Assembly (NCBI GenBank): GCA_000181795.3
Contig: CM012953.1
Coordinates: 1,698,805 to 1,759,384, forward strand
Direction: 5' to 3'
Origin: Trichinella spiralis
Lineage: Eukaryota > Nematoda > Enoplea > Trichinellida > Trichinellidae
DNA: 60,580 nt
Every line of letters starts with the position of its first letter. Position 1 is the first letter of the stretch. Made by a program: the position numbers and the translations under genes. Positions 13,211 to 27,300 of this stretch are shown here, one piece after another. Under the pieces are notes generated by a model that made no database searches, was not told the origin of the DNA, and saw nothing but the letters and a program-made list of their open reading frames with translations.

Positions 13211-14103
13211 CATTCACCCTCTCTTGTGAACAGATGAGGACTGTGATCACACACACATGTACAAAGATGGGAAAGGAAAAAAGGAAAAATACGGAACAGT
13301 AGAATGTGAGCGGAACACAGCGGCTGCGGAAAAAGAAAAATACATTTCGTCGTAATATTAGTTCAAACAAACAATTTTGAACATCACAAAATGATACTAC
13401 CAACATACAAACATATATATATATATGCCTTTATACAAATATACGCTGGATTACTTGACATAAAATGATGAAACAAAACAACACTGCAAACTAACCACAC
13501 TTAATAATGTGGAGAAAAAAAGGAAATGTTCTGTTTGCTCGCATCATATTGGCATGAAACAGTTAATACAGATCCACTAAAAACATTTACCCACATACAC
13601 ACACACACACATACATACACACAGATACACATGAACACAACAACGACGACAACTACAACAACAACAGTAATAATAATAACAACATGCAAAAAGCAGTGGT
13701 GACCGTACATTCGCTGCTGTTCGGCGCTAAACATATATAACCTTGCAAAGCAAAAACAGCCGATGTGGAAAATTTTGAAAAAACACCGTATAAAGGCGAT
13801 ATAAGCAAAAATATCTATCTCTATCTACCTAGCCAGCAACGCATGCATGCAAATTGCATTGTTCTTTGTCATTGCTGCTGCTGCTGCTGTTGCTACTGTT
13901 GGTGATCAGGGTGTTGTTTTTGTCTGGGATAATAAGATAAGGCCGGAGGTTCTGCTTTGTAACAAATGGAAAAAAGCAAAAACACATGTGCAATACATGT
14001 GTACGGCCGAAAAAATGACCAAAATTCAGAGATCGATGCACACCGCTGCATCATCAAATAAAGCGTCAGCAGAACGTAACCCACATAACGAAAAAACAGT
14101 ACT

Positions 14104-14122
14104 CTATATATGTATATATATG

Positions 14123-14160
<38 letters not shown>

Positions 14161-14231
14161 AGGAGAGATAAAGAGAAAGAGGGAAAGAAAGAGAGAAAGA
14201 GAGAGAGAGAGAGAAAGAGAGAGGGAGAAAA
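14104..14231. repeat. (TA)n followed by (GA)n compound microsatellite
   Basis: A (TATA/TGTA) block runs directly into an imperfect GA-rich purine tract. The purine tract is a simple mirror-like sequence. The open frame across it is a repeat translation, not a gene. Confidence 0.93.
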
Positions 14232-14755
14232 AATTGGTACAACTTTCAGAAATTATTTTCAAAGAGGATCATTTTTTTAAGTAATTTTTTGGGGTGAATA
14301 AAGACTGGAAAAAATAATTCAGGGGAAAGGAGACAAGAGTAAAGAAGAAACAAAAATAACCACACATTTTTTTAAATTCTGCATGAGAGTTCAAATAAAA
14401 ATGTAAATAAAGACCCACGTATGCAATACAAACGGATGAATTAAAAATCAGTAATTTTTTTTTGTAACTTATCTTCAAATTCAACACCTTGACTGAACAA
14501 TATTAGTGGGAAAATGACGCGGACAGAAACAAACATTTGAACACGTAGTAGCGCGAATGGGAAAGGAAACAAAGGGATGTAAGACCAAAAAAAAAGAAAA
14601 AATGAACGGAATCGGGGATGTAAAAAAATGGTCGAGGATAAAATACAGCTACGTATATGAATGAACTGGGATTAAAAAAATTGAATTGAATTGCACAAAA
14701 CGAGAGAGGCCGCAGTGTTTGCTTGCTTCTTGAGCAATGATCAAATCAAATCAAA

Positions 14756-17700
14756 TCAATAACCACCGCAGTAGGTGCGAAAGCGGCGGCGATGGGGACG
14801 TTCTCCAAACATGCGCTCTGGATCGTCATGATGCTGCAAAGAACGAGCCAAAGCATTCATGCTTGCCGCCAAATCCTGTGGACGCTGATTTTGGCCGTGC
14901 AAATCTTGTTGACCAGAAAGCAAGAAAGCATGATCTTGGCGCCAACCCGCACCTGGTATATCAATAGGTTCGGATACTGGCGGCCGAGAAGATGCCGTCG
15001 ACAACTTAATAACACTGTCTTCAGCAAGATTTGGAATATTTTCAAGCTGCATTGTGTCAACAACAACATTGTTGCCACTGTTTTCATTCTCATTGCCGCA
15101 GTCTTTCTTGTGCATTCCGCTATTGTTCATCTTAACACCAGTAGCACTTCTGCCTCTGGCTACAGTGGCATTAGAGCTACGCAATCTACAGTTGTTGTAT
15201 TCACTGCCAAAAATATCCTTTGAAGAACAGCGCCCTAAACGAGGAAATAACATCATGTGCAAAGAAGGCTTTTTTTCACTTTACCAAATAAAAAAAATAC
15301 AAAAAAAAGGTAATTTAAGAAGATGTATAAACATCTCAACTGTTCAATGTCCTGCTGTTCACCACTTGCCGTAAATTCAATAAAAACAGCTGTGCAACAT
15401 TAATATATATATATATATATATATACATATAAATATGAAAAATTGTCCATTAGTAGATGAAAATCAGCCACAACCACCACATGGAAAAGCATTCAACCCT
15501 GCAGAAATGTCACAGCTGCTTGCCCACCTCCCTCCTTTATCCGCGCTTGAAGACGATGCATCCCCCACCACCATTTGGTGAGAAGACGCACCTGCGGCAT
15601 CGTTCAGCGAATGCACAGATGATCCTGCTGAATAAGCGTGTCAAAAACATGCCATTTAGCAAATTCAGTTTCCACTAATAATTATGTGAAATATTCATCG
15701 TTGATTGTTCTTCAAATTCAAAATTGATCGACAAATTGATCCAAATGGAACATTTGAAATATGAACAACAACAACAACAACAACAACGAATATAAAGAAG
15801 AAGAAGAAGAAGAATTTTCAAAGTAATATCTTCATCAAAAAGAAGAAAATACACATATATACATATATAGATAATTTTCAAAACAATATTTTTAATAACC
15901 AAGGAAAGTTTTTGAAAAATGCTTGCAAACATTCGCTGCGAGTTTCAAAACTTACCATCAACACCACCGCAGCCGCCAGCACCTGCATGTGGAATTGGGG
16001 AATCAATCGCCAAGTAGTGAGAAGATAGTAGATCAAACTCGTTCACACAACAAATTACATCCTGAGTTACGTCCTCGTTTTGACTGTTCAATTTTGGGGG
16101 TTTACCCGTACCACCACTGTGTCGTTTACGTTTCGGGTGAGCCAAACTTCCTGGATTATTCTAGAAAAAAAAATGGATATTTTTCTTAAATTTTTAAAAA
16201 ATAAAAACAAAAAATAAATAATGCCGTCGTACAGCGACGCCTTTAGCTGAACAAATTCTCGGAGTGGGGGGCGATGGAAGTTGCGCAGCAGTAGGAGAGC
16301 TGGCGTTCTGGGTATCAACGTCCTCTTCTTCGTCGTCGATATTCATACGATTGGAATCGATCACGGAAAGTGGATCAAAAAAACCTCGATTTTCAAAATA
16401 TTCCACTTGCACATCTGGACCCATTGTTCGCTGAGACGGTCCACTTGGATACACCATCACTGGTGAGATGTTGACAATTTCTTCAGCCATCACTTCTTCA
16501 TCTTCATCACTGTTGCTGTTGTTGTTGTCGTTGTTGTTGGCAGCATTCTTTTTGCCGCTTTCATCATTCTCCAATAATAGAACAGCATTTTTCAGAAGAT
16601 CATTCTGACGACTGTCATTATCATTATCTTTGCTTTCATCACTGGTGCTGGTGCTGCTGTTGCTGCTGCTGCTACTTCTCCTACTTCCAGCATTTAAATT
16701 GTCGTTTTGATCACCACTTTCACTTTCATTGTCACTTTCCTCTTCTTCTTCTTCTTCTTCTTCTTCCTCAACAATTTTCTGCTGTTTCGCAGCATCACTT
16801 CTGCGCCGCTGCGCGTGCACTTCTTTTCCACCAACACGTGCAGCAGCAACACTTTCCGTCCGATTAAACTCAGCCATCAACTGAAGCAGCCACGCCTTTT
16901 CAACTTTCACTTTTTTCTGATTACTTTCATATTCTTTTTGTTCTTTTTTCAAAAATTTTTTAATACGTTCATCCATTTCATCGCGCAGTTTAACCAAATA
17001 TTTCGAAACGAACGATTGCAATTGACGATCGTTTAAAGAGACCAAATAATTTGTATCTGAAAAAAATACATATACATATATCGTTTGTGGAAAGAGAGAA
17101 ATTTTCTACCAATCTCTCTCTCTCTCTCTTTTACTTACCTAATTCCACTTCAAACGACGACGTGTTCGACATGCACATTTGCCGTTTCTCTGGCAGCAAA
17201 ACTTGGAAAACTTCAGAATAATTGTTCAGCTGTTTTACCATTGTAATCTGACATTCCTTATACTAGAAAAAAAAGGAGTATTATTATGCACACTTTTGAC
17301 AGACAGACAGACAATTAATTCAACTATATGCTAATTCAAAAAAAATACAACAGATTATTGGAGAAATTAACATAACGAATTGATTCTCTCTGTTAATATT
17401 GAAAAAAAAATCATTATATATTTATATATTAAATGATAAAATCAAATTACGAAATTTCCCAAATTTGATGATGCTACCTACAAACAAAAATATAACGTGA
17501 TTAGTTAGACATGAAACAAATTTATTATTGTATATATATATATATATCTTTCCTTTCCCTTTCCACTTTAACCCTAAAAATTAAATAGTGCGCAAACAGC
17601 ACACATGTTCCCTACCAAACCAAATAACAACTCTGCCAGGTAAATCATCATCGAAACAAGCAATAAAAAAACAGAAATGCTTGATGAGATGGAACTTTTA

Positions 17701-20700
17701 CATGTTTCCGACTGCTTAAAAAGTGGAGAATCAATCATATATGTTCACATTCATCAGAGTCGAACCGAACTTTCAACACGGTCGACAAACTGGTCACATT
17801 TAAGCTTCTTGCTGCTGCTTGTATTGTCCGTAGATTTGGAAAACAAAAAAGGCCAACCGAATCACAACTTTCCCAAGATGGAAAGAATATGGAAGCCGGC
17901 AACCTGCCGGCGACCGTCATTGTTACTATATGCAGTGCAAAAATAAAAAAAAAGCTCGCAGTGTGACAAAAGTAAAAAAAAATACAGCCCACTCGACCCA
18001 TAAACGACCGCAAGTCAGCCAAAGCAAACCCTTCTCTCTACTGTATACGACGCGCACAGCACAGCCAACATGTCAAGCACAAACAATAGCAGAAGCGTCA
18101 GCCCCCGTCGATCAGCTGATTGCGGTTCGTTTAGCTAATCAGTAACAAGAATTCACTCGACCCCGCCTTTGGTTACCTTATGTTTCAATCAATTGACGAC
18201 GGACGACGACCCAAATAAAACCTGATCACATCATAAAAGTTAAGCATCTCCCTTTGCCTCGTCCTTATATAACTAACTGTATAACTATGTACTACTTATT
18301 AGTACAGCAATTGTTCTCTTTTTCCCAAAACCCTATATTTCACTATATAATAATTTTAAAAGTCAACATAAAATAACCAATCAATTATTGATATACAAAT
18401 ATACACAACAGGTGTATGTGTGTGAGAGAATATATGTGTAACAACACATTTACTCACCAGCATATCGTTCGGCATCAAAATTTCATGAGGAACGTGCTGT
18501 TCATTGACGAAGAATTTAAGTCGGCATAAGATACAGTGATAGCGACACCAGTGGGCCCGAAGTTGTTCAGTGCGGACAAATCCCGGTAAGCGCTGAAAAA
18601 AAGACCAATTAAATAAGAAGAAAGAGAGATTAAATTACGCAAACGCAGCTGGAAACGTCAAGCCTATAATATGATTAATGTGCAATTCGGTCAGCGGGGG
18701 ACTGACTGCAGGCTGTTTTAAAAGCCAAGACGAATCATTCATACTACTACTATTACTACTACACCTGACTTGTTCATCTGAATATGCAGGACAAGATGCA
18801 AGACTTATTTTCATGGGTCAGCAACGCAATCGACCCTATCATCCATCTTGTGGTGGTGACAAACAAGCAAAAAAACTTTTGCCCCTACTTCACACTGACT
18901 TAGATGATGATGACACTGGTCAAGGTCTACACGTATCCATGGTTCTGGTGAGGCCGTCAGCCTTGGCCGTACTCATCAAATATAAGAGAATAAAAGAAAA
19001 AATTATCCACAATCATAAACCAACCACGTATTTGATTTACTTTTTCCTATTGAAGCAAATGAAAACGCTCTAACCTTGACAAGGCAATAAACACAATAAT
19101 ATAATACGTGCACACACACACACACACACACACAAAAGTATCATGTTTTAGCAACAGTAACAAAATAATAAGAACAATATCTCCTTTCACAAACAGTTAC
19201 CATCTGCTTTGTCAAAAATAAACGTGTTAAATAAAAAGCTAAATAAAATGAATCACGCAAAAAATTAAGCTAATTTCGACATAACAGACATAAAATTAGC
19301 TTACTATTCTTTGTTGTTATTATTCTCCACAGAGAGTAAAAGCACTAGCTAGATACAGCTGAAGAGCAGCACATTCAGCCCAATTTTGAAATGCAAACAT
19401 CATCATCATCTGATAGTTCAACAAACTCCACTGCTTCACAAAAAGCTTACCATATTAAATAAAAAGTGATTTGAAAGGTGAGCAACGCATGGACTGTTGA
19501 AAATGAAAAAAAAAACAGAAAAATACAAGCATTCAAAAACTGGTCATAATTATACACACACACATATATAACTGCGTAAACTTTAAAACAAGCTATAATA
19601 AATATGTAAAAAAATTTCCCTAATTCAAAAAACTGTACATACACGAAGTTTTAGTATATATGGATGTGGGGATGTGAATGGACAGGACATCTGTTCTACA
19701 GAGCACAGATAGACAGGCAGATAGATAAATCTCTTGATGTAGTAACATCTGCACGACGAAACTTGATCGGCATACTGCGGTTTAGGCGCAATGCAAACAA
19801 AACTATACGAAAACGCAGCTGGTCGGTAAGAAAGCCTTACGCAAAGGCGAGGCTCGACGAAATCAAAGCCGGCCAACCTGACAACATGCGTGGCCCGAAT
19901 AGTGCCTGGACAGGGCGGTCAAAATTGCCAATCGACCATAGTAAATTAGCAACACGCTGACAATGGCAATCCACAGGGGAGAAAAGGAAAAGAGAAATAA
20001 GAAAAACGCCCCAACTCCATTTATTATTATATGCATATACATCATTATTCACTATTAGGACTGTTGTTGTTATTATTATTATTCACCTACTGCATATGTA
20101 CGTGAGTAATGCACAATGTGTACGTGCGTACGTAAACAGCTAGCCTTTTTCTTCTTTAGCATCATTGTTGGCTGTTTCATTTTATATTCGGAATATTATT
20201 GTCTTATTTATTATCATCTATAAAAATATATCACCTCTGCAAGTGGTCACAATTTGATACGTTAATTGCAATTTTTGTGGCAGTTTTGCCTACCTATGTA
20301 TCAACTTTAACCATTACTGCTGACTGACAAGAGAAAGAAAACGTTGTGTCAAACAACTGGACCGCGCCGCACTCAAACCTCTGCTCGACAACCAACAACT
20401 ACTATACACTTGGACCCAACGAACGAAATCGCATATTTTCTGCATTACATATATTTATAAAATAGTTATTAAATAAAACAAATCATATTCTTTTCTTCTT
20501 CCATGCCCATCCTAATGAAATACGACTGCAAGAAATTTATTTTTTGCAATAAAAATAATAGGAAGAATAACTTTGTTGGTAAATAAATTCTATACTATTC
20601 CACCAGCAGTAATACACACAACTTTTACAGTTTGGCTGTTATTAAATACTTTGTCGTCGCAAATATCTCACATGGTAATATGAATATTAAATCTCAAATA

Positions 20701-21321
20701 AAATAATAAATTTATAATCAAGCTTACGGGCAACACGGTGACTATATGCACTCCAATAATGTATATTATTATTGTTGTTGGTATTGTTGCTATTACCACA
20801 AATTATTATGCTGCTAATTTACAACTACTACTGTTCATAGGATATCAAAAATATATTATGCTGCGTTGGTTTGCCTCTTATTGTTCAATGTTGACTTGTG
20901 TCTTTTAAAAAGAAAGCCCTTTTCACAGCAAACTGTTTGAAGCTTTGCTGGGTAAAAATTTGCACGTTTTCGTTCGTACTTGTTTACATTTCTGCTGTTC
21001 AGTGGGTGTGGGACAAAAATAGTGCAAGCAAATCAGGCAAAAAAGAAAAAAGATATATAACAGAAGAAATCACCCAAAAATATGCTATTCAAATACATGT
21101 TTATATATATGCAAGTTTTTTTTCCTGCTTACCAATTCCAAACCTTTTTCACGTATGCGAAATCGAAAATAGAGACGACCCTGATCGCCCAGGTGATCTC
21201 TGATTTCAGGCAAAGTGTCATGTTCGGCCAACAACTGCTCCACCGTTTCCAATCCGCCCTCCACCGGCCGGTCGACCATCGCATCCACGTAGACATTGAG
21301 GCAACGACACGTGAAGCGCAT
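14756..21321 (-). CDS. Lobe/PRAS40 (AKT1S1)-family protein, 7 exons, 663 aa
   Basis: PRAS40 is an Akt substrate and mTORC1 partner; Lobe is the fly member (family knowledge). Exons: 21321-21133, 18592-18458, 17262-17139, 17056-16233, 16160-15956, 15627-15592, 15234-14756, all with GT/AG borders and matching phases. The call rests on the C-terminus: AASMNALARS at 627-636, then FGERPHRRRFRT, laid out as in the human AASMRAL...FGDLPRPRLNT tail, with Thr658 in an RxRxxT Akt context like human Thr246. The N-terminus has C5-R-C7 and C83-I-L-C86, a possible zinc site, which as I recall insect Lobe-type proteins share. Residues 160-213 are a charged helix or coiled coil. 246-256 is poly-Glu from a GAA repeat, followed by Ser/Asn/Asp-rich low complexity. 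PKRKRH near 433 is NLS-like. No clear TOS motif is seen. The 36-bp exon 6 and the exon 4 donor are the least certain joins. Confidence 0.66.
15402..15430. repeat. (TA)n microsatellite in intron 6
   Basis: A run of TA units inside the last intron of the Lobe/PRAS40-like gene. Confidence 0.9.
15764..15813. repeat. (CAA)n and (GAA)n trinucleotide runs in intron 5
   Basis: About eight CAA units, a short gap, then six GAA units. The same GAA/TTC class encodes the poly-Glu stretch in exon 4 of this gene, so triplet expansion has occurred both inside and outside the coding sequence. Confidence 0.9.
19111..19134. repeat. (AC)n microsatellite in intron 1
   Basis: About twelve AC units within the 2.5-kb first intron of the Lobe/PRAS40-like gene. 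The rest of that intron is A/C-rich on the plus strand with no coding signal I trust. Confidence 0.9.
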
Positions 21322-24300
21322 GGTTCTTTGCTAGCTGGCTGTCGATAAAAATCCTCAAAAAATAGAACAAAAAATTTTGTATATAACTTTAAAAGTTGAA
21401 AAAGCTACACGCATTGCCGGTAGCGTTCTGCATGGAACTGAAAGCGGCGCGTTTCCGCAAAATCGCGACAAACATAACTGATGAGAATGAATCATAGACT
21501 TTTGCTGTAATGTAGCCGAATAGACGGACGTAGAGGCAACGGAAAAGTAGGCTAGCGTGTAAATAAATTACAGGCGTGTCAAGTTTGCTCGCAAACATCG
21601 TCGTGATTATTATTATTATTATTACAATCGGCCTGACGATGTGCATCAAAGTTCGAATCAATATGAACACCAAAAGGTTTCAACAAGGCAATGCATTGGA
21701 AAATTTGTTTTCTTAACAGTATAAAATATCATACATGTACACACATACATACACAGATATATGTTATTATTCTTATACATACATACATGTACAGATAGAA
21801 ACATAGTTTTACGTAAATTTTGCAGTTTGAGAAAAAAAACTGTAATAAAGCAGAAAAAATTAGAAAAATAATCAAAATGTAAGAGGATGATTTTTAAACA
21901 ACCATTTTTCTTTTTCCCTTATTATAAAAGAAGCTATTATCTATGAAACAAAGTCAGCTGGAAAAATCATGTGCAAGTGAAAACCATGACGATGGCAATC
22001 GGTCACAAGTGACCGGTCCAGATCAAACATAAAAATAAAACATTGCAAAAATAATAAATAGCTGCAGCAGTAGTAATAAATTATAGAATAATAATGACGA
22101 TAATGATAATGGATAATAAGAATATGAATAATAATAATAATAATGAAAAAAAAAATATGAAAATAGTGGAAGAAACCTGCAATAACGATGCGCATACACA
22201 AATTATTAATCAGTTTAACCTGACCGAACCAGACAATGTGCAGATAAAACTAGACCACTGGACGGCAAAATGCAAACCCGACGCAAAGTCGAGTAGATGT
22301 ACCTGACTATGGTTGGTACGGCAGGTAAAAGTGTGTAAATTATACCAAACGATTGGGAAGAAAAAATAGGAAAAAAAAAGAATCCCACCACAAGCACAAG
22401 CAATAAGCAAAGAATAAAGCAAAGCAGACTCGGCTAGCTAGTCAAGTCGACTGACTGACTGACTGGTCGACTCGACTGCGCACTAAACATGCATGTTCTT
22501 GCAACGCGCAGGCTGTTGGACACGTTGCTTAAAACCGACCACGCGGTCGACCAATGATTCGCAACAGCCTATGTTGGTCTTGTCCAATCACAAGCGAGCC
22601 CATCTGAAAACACAGCGAGTCCGACCGGTCGCCGTAGTAGATAGAAGAAAAGAGAAAGCAAAAGAGATAGAAAGGCAGGCGACATGGCATAGAAAAATAA
22701 ATCAATGCATCAACGAAAATACTTTGCAAAGGAAAAAGAACTATTGTAGCAACTGCACACAGCACACACACAATCAGCCAGTTTGCAAAGATCAGTTGTT
22801 TTCTCAGTATTATTATCATTATAGTTTGTTTTTTTTAATTAAATAAATTTTCATCTTTATCTTACTACAGTTATAAAAAGTTTGTTTTAAACAAAAATGA
22901 TTGAAAGGAGAAGGAAAAAAAATAAAATAATGAGACAGCTGTCGTGTGTTTTTCTCACAGTTCGATCATTTGCTGCCAAAGCAATTATTTTAATAAAGAT
23001 GTTGTCGAACGTACAAGCGGACAATAATAATTCACTAACGTACCACCGGTGAATTATTATAATAAACGATGCCCATCTTGAACAATTAATTTAACAATCA
23101 TTTAAAAATGCCTCAAAAGCGGGAAGTTGTCTTTCATTAGGTTCGAGTGATCTACTTTTTTTTTCTTCTTTAACACAGAAGAATCAAAAATAATAAATAA
23201 GAATTTCAAAGGAAATATAATTTATCATCTGTAATTTGTCTTCGCAAACAAAAAAAAGAATTTTCGATGCTTCAATCCGTGATGTTAGCAGCAGAAAAAT
23301 CCTATAATAAATCAACAATTTAATTTTTATACATACGACATGTGTTGTTTTGCAAATTCGTCTCATTGCATTCTATCATCATCATCATCATCAAGCTCGT
23401 TCAATTGTTTTTCTTTTCACAATGTGCGCATGATGAGTGTGAAGAATAAATAATAACTAAAAAAAGCAAACAAACAAACAAACAAACAGTAAATAAATAA
23501 ATACATGTAAATAAAAATAGCAAAATAAAAAAAATATATAATCTACTTTCAATTCTTTTCACAAAATTACAATCAAACTTGCACCAAACAGACAAGGGTT
23601 TAAATAGACAATTCAACGATGACGAGCAGAAATTTATTTTCTTCTCTCGTGTTCGATTGAGCTGCAGCAAACTAGGTAAGCCGTGTGTGAATAACGAACA
23701 ACAACAACAAGCCTAAAAACATGAAGAGAAACTGAGAGAGAGAGAGAGAGATTCAACTCGCTTGCTCCAGTTCAATTCCAACTGAAACTTCAAAACTGTT
23801 CAACCGTCAAGTTGTCAGTCAAGAATTGCATCACAAAAATGATAATCACCAACAACAACAAACACAATCACTATTCTCACTAGTCGTAGAAATTATAAAA
23901 ATTATCAAATTCGTTAATCAAAAGAAAAAAATAAAACATACAGTAGGTAGTAAGGTTTGTTTTAAAATTATTGACCAATACTTTTTGAATTCTATATACA
24001 GCAAGCAAGCAAGCAAACACCTTGCTCCAAAGAACAGCAACAGTGATCAGATGATGACAATGATAAGCAAAGAAAAAAAATTAATAATACAAAAGAAAAA
24101 AAACAATCAAGTAAATAACTATTTCGTCTATACTTACACGTCACCAAGGCTACAAAAGTGAAAGATGATAAGCAGAAACTACTCCTAGACTGGCTGGCTG
24201 GTTGTTCAAATGAAATTAGAAGAAAGCGTTTGCCAAAGCAGCAATAACAACATCATCAACAACAACAGTCGTTTGTGCAAGTTGCCGTTTTGCTTTGCTG

Positions 24301-27300
24301 TTGCTGCTGCTTTTCTTATCGTAAAAATTTATTCTAATTATTATTATTATTATTATTAGTGGTAGTAATAACAGTAGTAGTAGTAGTAGTATTATTGGTC
24401 GATGTAACAATTTGTTCACTACTGTTGTTATCAACTGGTAATTTCATTGGTTAATTTTTTTTCACTGATTGACAAAATTTGAAAAAAATTACTGCTTTCC
24501 TAAATACAATTTAAAAAAAAAGAATGTAATAATAATAATTTTTTAAACTGTCAAATAATTTTGACCTACTTTCTTCAATCATTTTGAAAGATCAAACACA
24601 AGACGACGACGACGACGACGACGATGACAAAGCTGAGAGAACACAGCAACTGAAAGTAACAAAATAAATATATGATGTGATATGATAATAACGATCACCG
24701 ACAATTTTGAACAACAGTTGGCGTGGTCAATAAGGAGGAGAGATTAAGCAACTTGCCAAGCAAGCTGTGGATCATTAATCCACACACTCCGGTTTCAGTC
24801 GAGCAAAAACGGCTGGTTTCACACAGCCAGCTCCAATCAGTGCACAGCTTTCTGTCGAAACAGCTGGTCCGGTCGGTCAATCCGTTCCACTACACACACA
24901 CAACCAACTCTTTATCTTTTCCATCACATCACTTGTGATATATACATACGATAACAAAAGCACTGAACAGCTTTTCGACAAAAAAAATGTGCGAACATGC
25001 CTGCTTTTTTCCACTTTTTTCCCTCAACACTGCAAACACATACACATAGAAACTAATACAAAAAACACAAATTATACATTATTTTTTGTTTTGCTTTGCT
25101 TTTTTAAAGCTTTTTTTTTGAAACAAATAAATAACCAAGTAAATATTGATCTGTTATTAAAAAGAATAACATAAGAAATATCAAAAAAAAAGAAAAAGAA
25201 ATACTATTATCGATCTCGACGCCAGTCATCAAAAAAATGTTCAAAGCACCTGACCAGGAAATCCCACGGCACCAGGTCAACGCGGTGATTGACGGACGGC
25301 CACAAGCTACACACCAAGCAGTATCAAAGTTGAAAAAGCTGAAATTGAGTATAATAATAGAAAAAAAAATTCATCTTCACATCGAAATCGATACAAGAAA
25401 ATGGCAAAGCAGTGAAAAAAAGCCAAAAAAATAATAATCACGAGCAATATAAAATAAAGTTATAAAATTTTGACATACAAACACACTACAGACGCACAAA
25501 AACACGGCCGACAGAGGATAATTTTGCGATAGTAATAGAAACAAACGATCATCGAAAAGCATCGTCAACAACAACAACAACGCATCATACTCAACCAAAT
25601 GATGATGCAAGTGAAAATTACTCGATCCATCCGTCTTGAAAAGCATCGTTTCCGCGTTAGAAAGAACAGAAAAAGCGGCAATGAAATGCCCAACCATCGA
25701 CCTATCAAACGTCTCTCTCTCTCTATCCTCAATACATACATACATACATACATGCATATATTATAGTATGAAAGCAAACCTTTTCAAAACCAACTGACAA
25801 ACAACCGGCCAGCTAGCTATTATCAATTTTAGATGGCTTAAAAAACTTGGAGAAAAAAAAGCGACTACGTTTATCAGAAGCGTAACAGGCGATAAAATTA
25901 ACCTTGACACGCAGCAGCAGTGTCGACTGGAAATTGAACACAAACAGGCTTTTTATTATTCGATTCAATAAAAATATACATCAAGCCACCAAATCTAGCC
26001 AAAACCAACCAACCAACCGACAACTCAACTCAACTGACTGCACCAATACTAGAAAGTACAAGTTACCTCTGCCGCCGCTTGTTCCACTGCAAACTGCTCT
26101 CGATATTGCTGAAAAAGAATTTTTTTTCATTTTTGTCGTCATTTAATAATAACCGATCAATAATAGAAATTTGATTTAAAAAGAAAAAACAAATTTAAAT
26201 TGTAAATTTAAAAAAAAAAGAAAATACATCTCGCAACAGCTACTGTATACAGGGTATAAGATGGGGATAGTGAAGAAAAAAATTTTTTTTTCTTACAATC
26301 TATTATTATCACACAAAAACCAGTAATAAACTGAGATGCAATTACGAGCAAGTATCAAATTTATCACACATCTTCATTAACAATAATTAGAATAATAATA
26401 TACTGAAAGTGAACAATACTCATCAATCAAGACTCATTAGAAATTAACCATGTACAGCAGTGGTGCGTGTTCGCTTCCACTCAAGAGTCGCAGAATTAAT
26501 TTTCACTATTACTTTCCTATGCATCTGTAGGGGTAAATTATAATAAAATTGTTAACTGACCATCATAAAAACAAACATAAATTTTTAACTACACCATAAT
26601 AATATTTCAACCATTTTACAATGCATTCATCTTCACGGGCACATATATATATATATATATATAAGAAAAAGAAAAAGAAAACTGGCAATAGCCAAGCATT
26701 TGAAACGATTGCTTTGCTGTTGCTGTTGATGCAAAATGATCAGCGAGCAAATCAAGCCTGAGAGCAAAAAGCAGTCTGCATTTTCCGCTATTTGTTTTTG
26801 ACAGCACAAAACCAATAACTCATGCACAACACATTTGCACTGGGACTGAGAAATCTTGAGACAAATAAAATGCTCACTCAGTCAGTCAGTCAGTCGGCAG
26901 CTTAAAACAAAAAAGAAGAGAAAAAGAAAAACCCCTCAATCATCAAACGTCGTGATAATCATCTTGGCTATATTTTGTTAAATTTTGAACAATAAAAAAA
27001 CATACACTAGAAAAAAAAATTCTCTGAACACACTTTCTCTGAACTATAAAAATAATCACAAGTAATTAATTTTCTTTAAAAAGTATTCATTCGGATTTCT
27101 TTTTCGATTGTTTGTTACCTGCAAATAAATAGTTATTACAAATAAATTAATGTATTAAATTGATAGAAATTATTTATTCGAAATTATCATTTCCGACATT
27201 GCACGTCCGATTCGCACGACTGCCGGTCAATGTCCAATTTATCTATCGATCGTGAACACCAACCACAAGGTGCAACAGTCCTCTCATAACCAGAGTTCTA

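Larger units (their letters stand above)
12436..14755. other. 3' flank of the Lobe/PRAS40-like gene, microsatellite-rich
   Basis: No convincing gene is present. The stretch carries dense simple repeats: a (TG) run at 13150-13210, a (CA) run at 13590-13632, (GCT) at 13872-13890, and (TA) then (GA) over 14104-14231. The gene's 3' untranslated region must begin at 14755 on the minus strand. A specific polyadenylation site was not chosen because AATAAA-like words are frequent in such AT-rich DNA. Confidence 0.6.

Noticed and set aside
13020-13406. Minus-strand open frame of 128 codons with poly(Thr-His)
   Set aside because: It owes its length to the TG microsatellite; flanking parts show no coding texture.
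13847-14284. Plus-strand open frame of 145 codons
   Set aside because: It is built from GCT, TA and GA repeats; the second half is poly(Arg-Glu) from the purine tract.
23130-23160. GGTTCGAG word resembling a tRNA T-arm
   Set aside because: No acceptor stem, D-arm or anticodon arm could be folded around it; no tRNA gene was found by eye in the window.
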